Positions 1-9,114 are shown, counted from the stretch's first letter. The stretch: DNA of 64,000 nt from Flexilinea flocculi (GCF_001192795.1 NZ_DF968179.1:62001-126000), one strand, 5' to 3'. Notes: generated by a model not told the origin, from the sequence alone. Numbers and translations: made by a program.

Positions 1-2
1 TA

Positions 3-998
3 GGTAAAATTATCCAAGAAAATGGTTTTCCGGTTTCTTATTTAAATATGAAACGATCTGTACCGGATCTGTTTGCATGGATTCGGCTGGTGAAAATGAT
101 CCGGTTGGAACAACCGGATTTGATCCATTCCTGGCTGTATCATGCGGATTTGTATGTCAGTCTGGCAGATCTCTTTGTCCAAAAACCGCTGGTCTGGGGA
201 TTACATAATTCTACATTAGGTACGAAATCCAACCGTATTACCAGGGTCATTGTACGGATTCTGTCAAAATTATCTCATTTAGTGCCAAGGCGGATTCTCT
301 CTTGTTCGAAAGAAGCGATGAAAGTTCATCAAGCACTGGGATATCGGCCGGATATCATGCGCTTTGTCCCGAACGGTTTTGATACGGTAACATTCAAACC
401 CGATCTACACAAACGCATGGTTCTGCGTAATGAACTGAGATTGTCCGATCAACAAATACTGGTTGGCAACATTTCCCGCTTTGATCCACAAAAAAATCAT
501 ATAGGATTGATTGAATGCTGGGGCATGCTGGCTGCATCGCGGCCGGATGTGCGATTCCTATTGGCTGGCAAGGGACTGGATGCGGGAAATCCGATCATTC
601 GGGATCTTTTACGTTCTGCAGGTATCGATGATAAAACGATTTTATTGGGTATTCGGGAGGATGTGCCTGCGCTTCTGAATGCGTTGGATCTGTTTGTCTT
701 CTCTTCCAACAGCGGTGAAGCTTTTCCGTTGATTATCGGCGAAGCCATGAGCAGCGGAATCCTGTGTGTCGGGACAAAAGTTGGAGATACTGCCGACTTG
801 ATCGGCCCATGCGGACGGGTGGTTGAGCCAGATGACATCCCGGCGCTGCTGCAGGCTTGTCTGGAGATGCTTGCGCTATCAGAGGAAGAAAAAAAAGAAT
901 TGCGTGAAGATTCCCGAAGGAGAATCAAGGAGCAATTTTCATTGGAAAAGATGAGTCAGGGTTATCTCGCGGTTTATCGCGAAATTCTGGCTTCCTGA
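3..998 (+). CDS. Glycosyltransferase family 4, 5'-truncated by the window edge
   Basis: The protein transfers a sugar from a nucleotide-sugar donor, probably for an exopolysaccharide or cell-wall glycan. The reading frame is open from base 3, and the residues before the first in-window Met (position 48) read as normal GT4 sequence, so the gene starts upstream of the window and position 48 is not the true start. The C-terminal Rossmann half carries the GT-B donor-binding signature: 'NISRFDPQKN' followed by an EX7E motif in 'GEAFPLIIGEAMSSG'. It converges with the minus-strand ACP gene, leaving 26 bp between them. The family is clear; the acceptor and linkage are not. Confidence 0.9.
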   Translation, partial: GKIIQENGFPVSYLNMKRSVPDLFAWIRLVKMIRLEQPDLIHSWLYHADLYVSLADLFVQKPLVWGLHNSTLGTKSNRITRVIVRILSKLSHLVPRRILSCSKEAMKVHQALGYRPDIMRFVPNGFDTVTFKPDLHKRMVLRNELRLSDQQILVGNISRFDPQKNHIGLIECWGMLAASRPDVRFLLAGKGLDAGNPIIRDLLRSAGIDDKTILLGIREDVPALLNALDLFVFSSNSGEAFPLIIGEAMSSGILCVGTKVGDTADLIGPCGRVVEPDDIPALLQACLEMLALSEEEKKELREDSRRRIKEQFSLEKMSQGYLAVYREILAS

Positions 999-1024
999 AT
1001 ATGCAGAGATATACGGAAACGGAA

Positions 1025-1267
1025 TTAAAGTGTTCCGGAATGATTTTCTTCGATGATGCGCAGGAAATCCTGAATGCTTTTAACCCGGATAGCCTGTTCT
1101 GTCGTCATCCTGATGCCAAATTCTTTTTCAACCGCAGCACATAAATGAATGTGAGAAAAAGAATCCCATTCCGCAATATCTTCGGCGCTTGTGTGTTCAT
1201 CGATGACAAGCGTCTCATCATCAAAAACATCCTGTAAAATCTTCTGTAATTTTTCGATCGTTTCCAT
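1025..1267 (-). CDS. Acyl carrier protein
   Basis: This is an 80-residue acidic four-helix carrier protein. The phosphopantetheine attachment serine is Ser36 in 'EWDSFSHIHL', which matches the D-S motif of ACP/PCP domains. It lies 41 bp downstream of the FkbH-like gene on the same strand, so the two probably work together, with the FkbH-like protein loading a three-carbon unit on this carrier. It is not beside fatty-acid synthesis genes and is unlikely to be the housekeeping AcpP. The motif variant (DSF rather than DSL) is typical of specialised ACPs. Confidence 0.88.
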   Translation of the reverse strand: METIEKLQKILQDVFDDETLVIDEHTSAEDIAEWDSFSHIHLCAAVEKEFGIRMTTEQAIRVKSIQDFLRIIEENHSGTL

Positions 1268-1308
1268 CCGTTAAAAACTCCTCTTTACTGGTTTCAGACT
1301 GTTGTTTT

Positions 1309-3153
1309 TCACATGGTTTCTTCTGTAACATGGATTTTTGTTTCACATGGAACATATGAGGATACGGAAAGCGAATATCTGCGCGTTCCATTCTCTTCTG
1401 CGATCAAATCGAAACCCAGATCGTCCAACAGATTTGCCACGTATCCATTTTTGGCTGTCGGAATGTATTCTCCCAGAATCTCTGCACAGCCAAAATTTTT
1501 AGCCACTGCAACTATATGGTTCAGCATGGCTTTTTCGAGATCGCGTTTAAAAACACGGCAGCTCATAACCCAGGATTCGATCCATAACCGCTTCCCTTCC
1601 TGTTTACGCAAAATGCAGGCTGAAATCAAGCCGTAATTGCTGAATTTATCGGCAAGTATCGCCCGCAGCGGGTATACTGCTTCATCATTCAGGAGACAAT
1701 CCATCTCGGCTTCCGAATAACGAACAGTCCTGAGATTGAACTGGTTGGTTTTGTTGATTAATTGAGTGAAGCGTTCTGTTTCGGATCGACTGACGCGCCC
1801 GATCCGGGCGTCCATCTCCAAAGCGGCCAGATACGCATCATAGTCAACCGAGCTTTCGCTCAAGCGGATGCGTTCCTGATCCGCTGCGTACGATTGCGCA
1901 CGGGATAAATCTTCTTTCGACAACTGCAGCCAGTCAAAATAGCCTGCCTTGTCCAGTGCGACGCTGAACTGTGCCGGATCTGCCGGAACATCCAGCACCG
2001 CTACCTCTGGAAGCATGGAGCGGACGATTTCGCGTTCTGCCGGATTATCATCAAAGAAAACCAGTGAATCCAATCCGATATTCAACTGCTGTGCGATGTG
2101 GCGCAGATTGTCCGCCTTATTGTTCCAGTTAGCGATAAACGCTGCAAAATCCTGCAGTTTTAAGTAACAATACGGATGCGATAGAAATACTTGTTCTGCA
2201 ATCGTCTGATCGTTTTTACTGCATACAGCCAATAATACGCCACGTTCTTGATATCGTTTCAATGTATGCTGAAAATCGAGATAGGCTTCTCCGATGGCAT
2301 GATTCGGATCCAGGTTGATGCCCTCTAATCCATCATCGCCAATCACACCGCCCCATAACGTGTTGTCCAAATCCAACACAAGACACTTTTTCATCTTTCC
2401 CGTCAACGCCGCAGTCAGGCGTGACAGTGACAGCGCCATTACAGGCAATGCATCCATACAAAAAGGTTGCTTGCTGATGAACCAGGCGGAATCATCAAAC
2501 CAGCGGTCTTTTCCGAAATCAGCGGACATGGCTTCCTGATCAATCAGATGGATAAAGGATGGTTTTTCCCGCAGAAAACGGTCGTTAACCATGCGCAGAT
2601 AGGTATTCCGGCTGGATACCAGGTTTGCTTCCAGATTACCCAATACATGGCGATTTGGAACCGCAATGTTGGTTAAAAAGACTTGCGCACTGCTATGTTT
2701 GTGGAAAAACTGCCACAGCGCGAGCTGTGATTGCACTTCACGTTCAGCCAAATCATCCACAGCATCCATTGGTGATAACAGCTCCGGATACGCTTCCAGA
2801 TCCCGATATTGGCGCAACACGATGAATACATCCGGCTGAAACCGATACAAATCCGATTCAAGGTTCATCAAATCGTTCATCAAACCACCGTAAACGCTTT
2901 CATAGAACAGCGGCTGAATCCCGAAAGCATATAGATAAGGACGCAAAATACGGGTCAGAAATTGGGTGTTGCATGTTCCCGAGATGGCGATTTTCAGCGG
3001 GTGCAACTCTGGATGATTCTTTTGGAGCTGTGTCTCCTGTTTCATCAGCTTTCTTGAGAGCGATAGGATATCACTGGCATTCCATTGGAAAAAACTGCCG
3101 GAAAAGATGGTCTGTTCGATATCAGAAAATTTGATTTGAATTAGATCTGTCAT
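1309..3153 (-). CDS. FkbH-like HAD-superfamily protein
   Basis: The family (HAD phosphatase subfamily IIIC) dephosphorylates 1,3-bisphosphoglycerate and loads the resulting glyceryl unit on an ACP. In this 614-residue protein the N-terminal ~240 residues are a less conserved SGNH-like region. The HAD core follows, with motif I 'LDLDNTLWGG' near residue 257, motif II Ser in 'AVCSKND' near 309 and 'FFDDNPAER' near 363. A GNAT-like C-terminal region (about 450-600) completes the standard FkbH layout. Its ATG overlaps the stop of the upstream membrane phosphoesterase gene by 4 bp (ATGA), implying translational coupling, and the ACP follows. No ketosynthase is visible, so the product is more likely a glyceryl- or lactyl-modified glycan or lipid than a polyketide; that is an inference. 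Confidence 0.88.
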   Translation of the reverse strand: MTDLIQIKFSDIEQTIFSGSFFQWNASDILSLSRKLMKQETQLQKNHPELHPLKIAISGTCNTQFLTRILRPYLYAFGIQPLFYESVYGGLMNDLMNLESDLYRFQPDVFIVLRQYRDLEAYPELLSPMDAVDDLAEREVQSQLALWQFFHKHSSAQVFLTNIAVPNRHVLGNLEANLVSSRNTYLRMVNDRFLREKPSFIHLIDQEAMSADFGKDRWFDDSAWFISKQPFCMDALPVMALSLSRLTAALTGKMKKCLVLDLDNTLWGGVIGDDGLEGINLDPNHAIGEAYLDFQHTLKRYQERGVLLAVCSKNDQTIAEQVFLSHPYCYLKLQDFAAFIANWNNKADNLRHIAQQLNIGLDSLVFFDDNPAEREIVRSMLPEVAVLDVPADPAQFSVALDKAGYFDWLQLSKEDLSRAQSYAADQERIRLSESSVDYDAYLAALEMDARIGRVSRSETERFTQLINKTNQFNLRTVRYSEAEMDCLLNDEAVYPLRAILADKFSNYGLISACILRKQEGKRLWIESWVMSCRVFKRDLEKAMLNHIVAVAKNFGCAEILGEYIPTAKNGYVANLLDDLGFDLIAEENGTRRYSLSVSSYVPCETKIHVTEETM

Positions 3154-5885
3154 GGGCGTTCCAAAAACATGCGGAAAAGAATATTCATCTGATGGAGTGA
3201 ATCCAATTGAAAAATGGCTGCAACACTTTCCAACAGGATGAAAAAGATCAGGCTGGTCAGAATGAATAAAAATAGGACGACCGGAATTACAATCAGACGT
3301 TTCTTGCCTTGAATATCAGCAATTCCGGCTGCAGCTGTGGCTGTGGCAATTAACCGGATGAGTAAAATCGGAATAAACCAGAATGAACGAAAACCGGGAA
3401 ATAAAGCTCCAAACCACAAGATATCCAATATACCGCAGAATAAGAATCCACGGATCATTTTTCCGAAAAGATCTTCCTTCTGCAAAATCAACGTGCTGGC
3501 ATATGCGGAGCCGATCAGCATAAACAGATTGACTGACCATGTGATCAAACCCGCCAGAATCCGGTTTTCTAACGGGATATCCGTCATCAGCAGCCAAACC
3601 ACCAGGTTGGAAGACAGCGAGATTAGCGAAATCAGCAGTGCCGGTCCGTTGAAAATGGGATCATTCCCGATTTTTCGATACGAATCTCCCTGAAACAGCA
3701 CAATGTCCCGCAATAGAGGAGTCCATCGGCTGGTATGACGTATACCAGCTAGCAGCCTGGAGAAGCTCCAACCGGCTTTGATTTCGGCGGCCGATGCCTG
3801 TTGCTGTGCTCGAATATCTTTTTCGGATAGTTGATTTCTGCAATTCAGCAGAATATCATATATTTGATTGGAATTTGAAATATGATCCGGAATTTTGATC
3901 GTGACAGGATGGAAAATGAAGGCTGATGTTTGTTCTCCGCCCATTCCGCCATGTGATCCGATCAATTCTTCGAAGGAGGCAACCGTTCCGTCTGCATAAA
4001 CGGTTGAAAAGAGGATCATATCACCCCCGCTGGGAAACTGTGCCAGATAGGAAATCTGCTCCTGTCGCAGCTCCGGATTCCCATACGGCAGGAAAGGATC
4101 CTTTCCGCTGATCACCCCCGTTATAAGATTTCGCGATCCTTCTTTCCCGATGGCGATGGGTTCACCATCCTTCTGGACAACGACCAATCCGATCCCGGGA
4201 TGTTCAATCAGCCGCTGCACCAGATTGGGATAATGTGCTTCGATTTCTGCCAAGGAAACCTTATGGTTCAAAAAGGAAAAGTAGACATTGACCAGATTGC
4301 CGCTGGCCAACACCCAGATATCGCTCTCCTGAGACTCCAGTTCTTCGATCAGTTCACGTCGTTCATTTTTGTCCAGCGCCTTCTCGATGCGCGAGATGGT
4401 CTGTTCCCGGATGGATCCTGGATTTTGGGCTGAGACCGAGCGCAACGCCATCAATGCAGCGCGAATGCTGGCATCATTATCGGCACTGTTTTCAATACCA
4501 GTTACCAGCGTCACGGCTTTTTCCACCGCGCACTCGTATGCAAGCTGGCGGATGAAGGTACTCAGCGGATAACCATAGCGCTGTTTGAAGGTCGTGCCGA
4601 AGGATTGACCGTGATCGGAGAGGATCAGCAGTTCGTACTCTCTGCCGGCATCTTTTTCAGCGGCGTGCCAGATCTTCTTGATTGAGCGGTCGATGCCGTT
4701 CAGCGTGTGCATCGCTTCCAGACTGTCTGGCCCGGAATGATGCGCAATTTCATCATGTCCATAGAAGGTGGCATAAATCGCAGGACGACCGCGATACACA
4801 TCATTGATGATCAGCGCTGTTGAGATATCGCGCAGCAGCACAGCGGTGGCACCACGCACCAGTGGATAAAAACGCCGCAGTCGATTCAGGCGGGGGCGTT
4901 TATTGCGCACTTTAGCCCACAGATATTGCAGTATTTCAACAGCTGCCTCGAACAGCGCGTGAAGGATTGATTTGGTCAGCAAATACGGATTCATTGAAAA
5001 AAGGTATATGTCGATATTGCGAGTGATCAACTCCTCGTTATTTCTGGGGAAGATCGAGCTGACCGTTAAAATCGCTGCAGCTGCATTGCCTGACATCAGA
5101 TTGTTGATGCTGACGCCGCCTTGCAGTAAACCTCCCGGTTTTTCTTCTAAAATTCTCTTTTCAATCAGGTTTGCATCCTGAAAATTGCCGGAAGAGATTA
5201 CTTTCTTCAGTTTTTTGTCATACCAGCGAAAGGCGCAGATATTATGGTTATTACCGAACATGATGCCGGCCTGGCTGGATGACGTCTGGGATGGAATTCC
5301 GCAGTCGAATTCATCAATTTGATACTTGCCGGAATCCAACAACTCGCTGACAAATGGCATTATCCTTTTCGAAACCGCCTTTTGCATTCGTGTATAGGAA
5401 AGGCCGTCAATTTCCAATACGATAATTCCTTTTTTCCCGTCATCCTGAATGCGTGTCTGCTTCTTGATTCTTTCACCCACAAAATCAAAATACAACAGGT
5501 CATCGTCGATCGGGATGAGCGTTGAAAAAATGATATTGGTCAATGCAAACAGAAAGCTGGCGACAAAACCAGTCCAGTAGGAATCGATCACGAACAGATC
5601 CGTAAAATAAGCAACCAATAAGATGGTGAAGGCATTGATCAGCAAGGAAAAAAGACCGGCAGTCAGACCTGTTAGCGGGATAGTCAGCAACAGCAAGAAT
5701 GGCCGAACCAGCAGATTCAGTAATGTGAAAATCAGACTGACGGACATGGCGCTGATGATGATCGACAGCTCCTGGTCCGGCAGAATGGTCAGACCCGGCA
5801 GCAGCCAGTTGCTGACAAGAAAACAAGCGGCATTAAATACCCATAAAATGATCCATCTTAACAGCAGGGAAAAAATGTTTCGCAT
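3150..5885 (-). CDS. Membrane protein: holin-like N-terminus plus alkaline phosphatase-superfamily domain
   Basis: I choose ATG at 5885 (911 residues) over a longer frame reaching 6017, because the extra 44 residues would lie in an intergenic repeat. Residues 1-120 form about four transmembrane helices resembling the 'phage holin family 4' domain. Next comes a nucleotide pyrophosphatase/phosphodiesterase-like domain: 'IVLEIDGLSY', the nucleophile region 'SQTSSSQAG', the metal-ligand region 'FYGHDEIAHHSG' and 'ILSDHGQSFGTTF'. The C-terminal 200 residues hold several more membrane helices. The active site should face outside the membrane, suggesting action on a lipid- or polymer-linked phosphate. 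A TATAAT-like sequence lies directly before the ATG with no clear Shine-Dalgarno, so a leaderless transcript is possible. The substrate is unknown. Confidence 0.82.
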   Translation of the reverse strand: MRNIFSLLLRWIILWVFNAACFLVSNWLLPGLTILPDQELSIIISAMSVSLIFTLLNLLVRPFLLLLTIPLTGLTAGLFSLLINAFTILLVAYFTDLFVIDSYWTGFVASFLFALTNIIFSTLIPIDDDLLYFDFVGERIKKQTRIQDDGKKGIIVLEIDGLSYTRMQKAVSKRIMPFVSELLDSGKYQIDEFDCGIPSQTSSSQAGIMFGNNHNICAFRWYDKKLKKVISSGNFQDANLIEKRILEEKPGGLLQGGVSINNLMSGNAAAAILTVSSIFPRNNEELITRNIDIYLFSMNPYLLTKSILHALFEAAVEILQYLWAKVRNKRPRLNRLRRFYPLVRGATAVLLRDISTALIINDVYRGRPAIYATFYGHDEIAHHSGPDSLEAMHTLNGIDRSIKKIWHAAEKDAGREYELLILSDHGQSFGTTFKQRYGYPLSTFIRQLAYECAVEKAVTLVTGIENSADNDASIRAALMALRSVSAQNPGSIREQTISRIEKALDKNERRELIEELESQESDIWVLASGNLVNVYFSFLNHKVSLAEIEAHYPNLVQRLIEHPGIGLVVVQKDGEPIAIGKEGSRNLITGVISGKDPFLPYGNPELRQEQISYLAQFPSGGDMILFSTVYADGTVASFEELIGSHGGMGGEQTSAFIFHPVTIKIPDHISNSNQIYDILLNCRNQLSEKDIRAQQQASAAEIKAGWSFSRLLAGIRHTSRWTPLLRDIVLFQGDSYRKIGNDPIFNGPALLISLISLSSNLVVWLLMTDIPLENRILAGLITWSVNLFMLIGSAYASTLILQKEDLFGKMIRGFLFCGILDILWFGALFPGFRSFWFIPILLIRLIATATAAAGIADIQGKKRLIVIPVVLFLFILTSLIFFILLESVAAIFQLDSLHQMNILFRMFLERP

Positions 5886-5930
5886 GATTACGATTATACA
5901 TGATGGTATTTGGTGCTTTTTATCGGATTC

Positions 5931-6052
5931 GGTAATTTGAAATATGAGAAGTTTTTTTGGAAAAAAGAGAGAAGTTGTTATTGTGTTGTTTTTGCGCTTC
6001 GAGCAAAAACAACACAATAATAAATAATCCCTTTCATATTTCGAGTCGCTGG
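5931..6052. repeat. Dispersed palindromic element, copy 1
   Basis: The left end (GGTAATTTGAAATATGAG) and right end (CATATTTCGAGTCGCTGG) are inverted relatives. Inside lies a perfect 18-bp stem, 5978-5995 pairing with 6003-6020, with a 7-nt loop. It fills the spacer upstream of the phosphoesterase gene. Confidence 0.85.
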
Positions 6053-6060
6053 TCAGGAAT

Positions 6061-6103
6061 ACTATTCAATGTTTTCCCGCGGAGCGGGAAAACATTGAAT
6101 AGT
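6061..6103. repeat. Perfect 20-bp hairpin next to copy 1
   Basis: 6061-6080 is the exact reverse complement of 6084-6103, with loop GGA. The tip (TTTTCCCGC/GCGGGAAAA) resembles the tips of the dispersed element, but the conserved TTCGAA ends are missing. It lies 55 bp beyond the pyrH stop codon. Confidence 0.85.
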
Positions 6104-6158
6104 ACCAAAATATGATTTTAAATGATTTGAAAGACCAGCCTAATCAATAATTAGTCTG

Positions 6159-6875
6159 CTACGGAATGACGAGGGTGCCGACTTTCTCACCGGAAAGGGC
6201 TTTTTTGAGCGATTCATTCTCCCACAAATTCAGCACCAGCACCGGCATCTTGTTGTCCATACAAAGTGAGATAGCGGTTGAATCCATCACTTCAAGCTGC
6301 ATGGATAGCGCGTCAATATAGCGGATGGTATCAAATTTTTTCGCAGCGGGGTTTTTCCTGGGATCAGAATCGTAAATGCCATCGACCTTCGTCGCCTTGA
6401 TCAGAATATCGGCATGCATCTCGACAGCACGCAGCGCTGCGGCGGTATCCGTTGTGAAATAGGGATTTCCGGTACCGCCGGCGAAGATCACAACGCGTCC
6501 TTTTTCGATATGGCGCAGCGCACGGCGCCGGATGTAGGGTTCTGCGACAGACTGCATCTGAATAGCGGTTTGCACGCGTGTAGTCACTCCGATGTGCTCC
6601 AGAGCGTCCATCAGGACGAGGGAATTCATCACGGTGGCAAGCATTCCCATGTAATCCGCTGTCGCCTGATCCATGCCCACTTCAATTCCGATTTTACCGC
6701 GCCACAGATTGCCGCCGCCGATGACGATCGCGAGATCCGCTCCCATTTCGACTACACTTTTAACATGTAGTGCGATCTCGTTAGCAGCATGCGGATCAAT
6801 TCCGCTGCCTTCCTGTGGAGCCAGGGCTTCACCACTCAGTTTGAGCAGAACACGTTTAAACTTCAATTCCGACAT
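6159..6875 (-). CDS. pyrH: UMP kinase
   Basis: The enzyme phosphorylates UMP to UDP with ATP in de novo pyrimidine synthesis. The 238 residues match the hexameric bacterial UMP kinase of the amino-acid kinase fold. Visible landmarks are 'LLKLSGEAL' near residue 10 (phosphate binding), '[10 protein letters not shown]' near 50, '[20 protein letters not shown]' near 130 and '[13 protein letters not shown]' near 160. It follows rpsB-tsf on the same strand, but a 448-bp spacer with a terminator separates them, so it has its own transcription unit. The usual downstream partner frr is absent; a repeat-filled spacer and the phosphoesterase gene follow. Confidence 0.97.
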   Translation of the reverse strand: MSELKFKRVLLKLSGEALAPQEGSGIDPHAANEIALHVKSVVEMGADLAIVIGGGNLWRGKIGIEVGMDQATADYMGMLATVMNSLVLMDALEHIGVTTRVQTAIQMQSVAEPYIRRRALRHIEKGRVVIFAGGTGNPYFTTDTAAALRAVEMHADILIKATKVDGIYDSDPRKNPAAKKFDTIRYIDALSMQLEVMDSTAISLCMDNKMPVLVLNLWENESLKKALSGEKVGTLVIP

Positions 6876-6898
6876 ATAGTTTCCTTTCAGTAAAAGAT

Positions 6899-6921
6899 CT
6901 TCCCTGAAAAATCCAGGGAAG
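6899..6921 (-). promoter_or_regulatory. Stem-loop in the pyrH leader
   Basis: CTTCCCTG (6899-6906) pairs with CAGGGAAG (6914-6921), about 24 nt upstream of the pyrH start. On the minus strand it is followed by a short U-rich stretch, so it could be an attenuator or an mRNA-stabilising hairpin. Confidence 0.45.
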
Positions 6922-6933
6922 TATCATTTCTGC

Positions 6934-7053
6934 TGCGATTCGAACTATGAATAGAATCCCGATTGATCTGATGGTTTTGCGCTTTGCGCAAAACCATCAG
7001 ATCATCAAATTTCCTCTCTTTATTCGAACGGTTAATCCAAATTTCGAATCGCT
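6934..7053. repeat. Dispersed palindromic element, copy 2
   Basis: The ends are GCGATTCGAACTATG and AAATTTCGAATCGC. The central stem is a perfect 18 bp, 6965-6982 pairing with 6986-7003, with loop TTT. The tip is GGTTTTGCGC/GCGCAAAACC. The rest of the pyrH-tsf spacer (7054-7276) shows only a small GCGGATT/AATCCGC hairpin near 7082-7101 and a degenerate element end near 7205-7255. Confidence 0.9.
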
Positions 7054-7276
7054 ATCATTCCTGTTCCCTGGTTGTATGGATGCGGATTGGTGTAAATCCG
7101 CTAAAAAATGGATGATCCGACCGAAAAAGAATTGCTTTCTCTTTCATTATATAGAGAAAATCCGGATCGAAAACGGTGTTTTTCCAGCAATACGAAATAA
7201 TAGCCAACTTTTTGAATCAACCGAGCGTACTCGTAATTCGAAATGCAAATTTCAAATACAAAAGTGCGTTTACCTG

Positions 7277-7310
7277 TAAAAAAGAGAACCAACTTTTCGG
7301 TTGGTTCTCT
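7277..7310 (-). terminator. Rho-independent terminator of rpsB-tsf
   Basis: On the minus strand an 11-bp stem (AGAGAACCAAC with its complement, 7283-7293/7300-7310) is followed by a run of six U residues. It lies 14 bp past the tsf stop codon. Confidence 0.9.
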
Positions 7311-7323
7311 CGATTTTGTTTTT

Positions 7324-7938
7324 TTATTCTTCTTCAGAATTTGTGGATTCACCCAGTGCAAAGCGGGCAAAACGCCGGATAACGACATTTTCTCCCATCG
7401 ATGCAATGTTCTGATTCAGCAAATCCTGAATGGTGATTGATTCATCGCGGATATACGGCTGATTGCACAGGACAAATTCATCCTTGTATTTCTTCAGTGC
7501 GCCTTCAACGATCTTCGGGATGATGGCATCCTTCTTTCCTTCTTCACGGGCTTTAGTCTCGGCAATTTTCGCTTCATGATCCAGCACATCCTGCGGGATG
7601 TCTTCTTCTTTGATGTAGATCGGAGAAGAGGCGGCAACCTGGAGAACCAGTTCATGTGCCAGAGCGCGGAACGCTTCTGACCGACCGACAAAATCGGTTT
7701 CGCAGTTCAGTTCTAACAGGACGCCTACGCGTCCGCCGCCGTGTGAGTAAACTTCCACGACACCTTCGGAAGCATCGCGGGTAGCGCGTTTCAATGCAGT
7801 GGCAAGCCCTTTTTCACGCAGGAAATCCATCGCTGCGTTGAGATCGCCGTTGGCGTTTTCCAGCGCCTTGCGGCATTCCAGAATGCCGGCGCCGGTGCTT
7901 TCGCGGAGTTGTTTGATTAATTCAACACTGATTGCCAT
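7324..7938 (-). CDS. tsf: Elongation factor Ts
   Basis: EF-Ts exchanges GDP for GTP on EF-Tu during translation. I start it at the ATG at 7938 (204 residues), because homologues begin 'MAISVELIKQLRESTGAG' and an upstream in-frame Met would extend into rpsB. The UBA-like N-terminus (LRESTGAGILECRKAL, about residues 10-25) and the 'ELNCETDFVGRSE' core signature are present. It is the short form, lacking part of the second core subdomain found in E. coli, as in several thermophilic and Chloroflexota-type bacteria. The start is 1 bp from the rpsB stop, so the two are one operon. Confidence 0.96.
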   Translation of the reverse strand: MAISVELIKQLRESTGAGILECRKALENANGDLNAAMDFLREKGLATALKRATRDASEGVVEVYSHGGGRVGVLLELNCETDFVGRSEAFRALAHELVLQVAASSPIYIKEEDIPQDVLDHEAKIAETKAREEGKKDAIIPKIVEGALKKYKDEFVLCNQPYIRDESITIQDLLNQNIASMGENVVIRRFARFALGESTNSEEE

Positions 7939-7939
7939 C

Positions 7940-8815
7940 TTATTCTTCCTCATCTTCAATCGCTGCATCCAAATCCAGATCTGCAGCTTTTTTGCTCGCT
8001 AATTTTGCTAATGTTGCAGCGCCGAACAGGTCTTCATCCGGGGTTTCGCTGTCATTCATATGGCTGTGTGTCTGTTCGCGGTAAGCCGTTTCTGAAGTAA
8101 AGGCAACATCGCCCATTTCTCCGTCTGTTCGCAGCGCTTTGCCTTCAATGACGGCATCTGCGATCTTTCCGACCACCAGTTTAATGGCACGAATCGCATC
8201 GTCATTGGACGGAATCACATAATCCACATTGGAGGGATCGCAATTGGTGTCCACCATGCCGATCACCGGAATGCCCTTCAGGTTCGCTTCATGAATGGCA
8301 GTTTGTTCGCGCATCACATCAATGACGAAGATCAGACTCGGGGTTGATTTAATATTGCGCACACCGCTCAAACGGAGTTGCAGACGGGCGATTTCACGTC
8401 CGATCATCAGCCCTTCTTTTTTAGTCAGTTTGTTGATTTCACCGCTATCGCGCATCTTCTCGAGCTTTTCCAGCTCCATGATTCGCTGATAGATGGTGGA
8501 CCAGTTGGTGAGCATACCGCCCAGCCAGCGTTCGGTCACATACGGCATGCCGCAGCGAATCGCTTCTTCTTTGATCGTTTCCTGCGCCTGGCGTTTTGTG
8601 CCGATAAACATAATGTTTTCACCAGATTGAACAATATCACGCACAACCGCATACGCTGTATTCAGACTCTTTGCCGTCTGCTGCAGGTCGATGATGTGGA
8701 TGCCGTTCCGTTCGGTGAAGATGTACGGTTTCATGGCGGGGTGCCATTTGTTCGTGCGGTGCCCAAAGTGAACGCCGCTTTCCAATAATGCTTTCATGGA
8801 AATTACATTGGTCAT
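7940..8815 (-). CDS. rpsB: 30S ribosomal protein S2
   Basis: S2 is a component of the 30S subunit head. The 291-residue sequence carries the family signatures 'LLESGVHFGHRTNKWHPAMKPYIF' region near residue 10 and 'VIGMVDTNCDPSNVDYVIPSNDDA' region near 200. It exceeds the ~240-residue core because of an acidic C-terminal tail ending in DAAIEDEEE. A strong AGGAGC Shine-Dalgarno sits about 7 nt before the ATG. It is the first gene of the rpsB-tsf operon, and its leader holds a GC-rich hairpin. Confidence 0.97.
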   Translation of the reverse strand: MTNVISMKALLESGVHFGHRTNKWHPAMKPYIFTERNGIHIIDLQQTAKSLNTAYAVVRDIVQSGENIMFIGTKRQAQETIKEEAIRCGMPYVTERWLGGMLTNWSTIYQRIMELEKLEKMRDSGEINKLTKKEGLMIGREIARLQLRLSGVRNIKSTPSLIFVIDVMREQTAIHEANLKGIPVIGMVDTNCDPSNVDYVIPSNDDAIRAIKLVVGKIADAVIEGKALRTDGEMGDVAFTSETAYREQTHSHMNDSETPDEDLFGAATLAKLASKKAADLDLDAAIEDEEE

Positions 8816-8870
8816 TTTTTACTGCTCCTTTTGCGTTTTTATCCTCTGCCTCCTTCATTTCTGCCCGACC

Positions 8871-8888
8871 CGGCTCCGTTACGAGCCG
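8871..8888 (-). promoter_or_regulatory. GC-rich hairpin in the rpsB leader
   Basis: CGGCTC (8871-8876) pairs with GAGCCG (8883-8888) around a 6-nt loop, about 56 nt upstream of the rpsB start. It lies between a possible promoter (TTTACA and TAAAAT on the minus strand near 8934-8960, short 15-bp spacing) and the start codon. S2 genes are commonly autoregulated through leader RNA; that this hairpin does so is an inference. The rest of 8816-9191 holds only an element end (9053-9070) and a long palindrome (9115-9154). Confidence 0.4.
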
Positions 8889-9052
8889 ACGCGGCTGGGA
8901 AGATCCGAAGGCATGTGTAATCCAAGCCGAACTATTTTACCATAGTTTCAGTCCTGTAAAGGAAAAGTCATGTGGAAGCCGAAATCGGAATTCCTTATTG
9001 TTCTGATGTTTTAAGAGAAACGAAAAAAATTCCATTAATACATGATCGTTCT

Positions 9053-9070
9053 CGAATTTCGAACCGCTGG
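9053..9070. repeat. Solo end of the dispersed element
   Basis: CGAATTTCGAACCGCTGG matches the right-hand end of the element. No left end or central hairpin is recognisable nearby. Confidence 0.5.
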
Positions 9071-9114
9071 CTGAAGATTCTTGACCATTGTCCATAGTAT
9101 AATTAGCTGAACTA

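Noticed and set aside
5886-6017. 44 extra N-terminal residues for the membrane phosphoesterase
   Set aside because: They are encoded by the dispersed repeat; the holin-like domain begins at ATG 5885.
6061-6103. Rho-independent terminator of pyrH
   Set aside because: The hairpin is perfect but is not followed by a T run on the pyrH strand; it is treated as a repeat.
6947-7279. 110-residue ORF between pyrH and tsf
   Set aside because: It runs through a repeat element and near the terminator, and its sequence looks non-coding.
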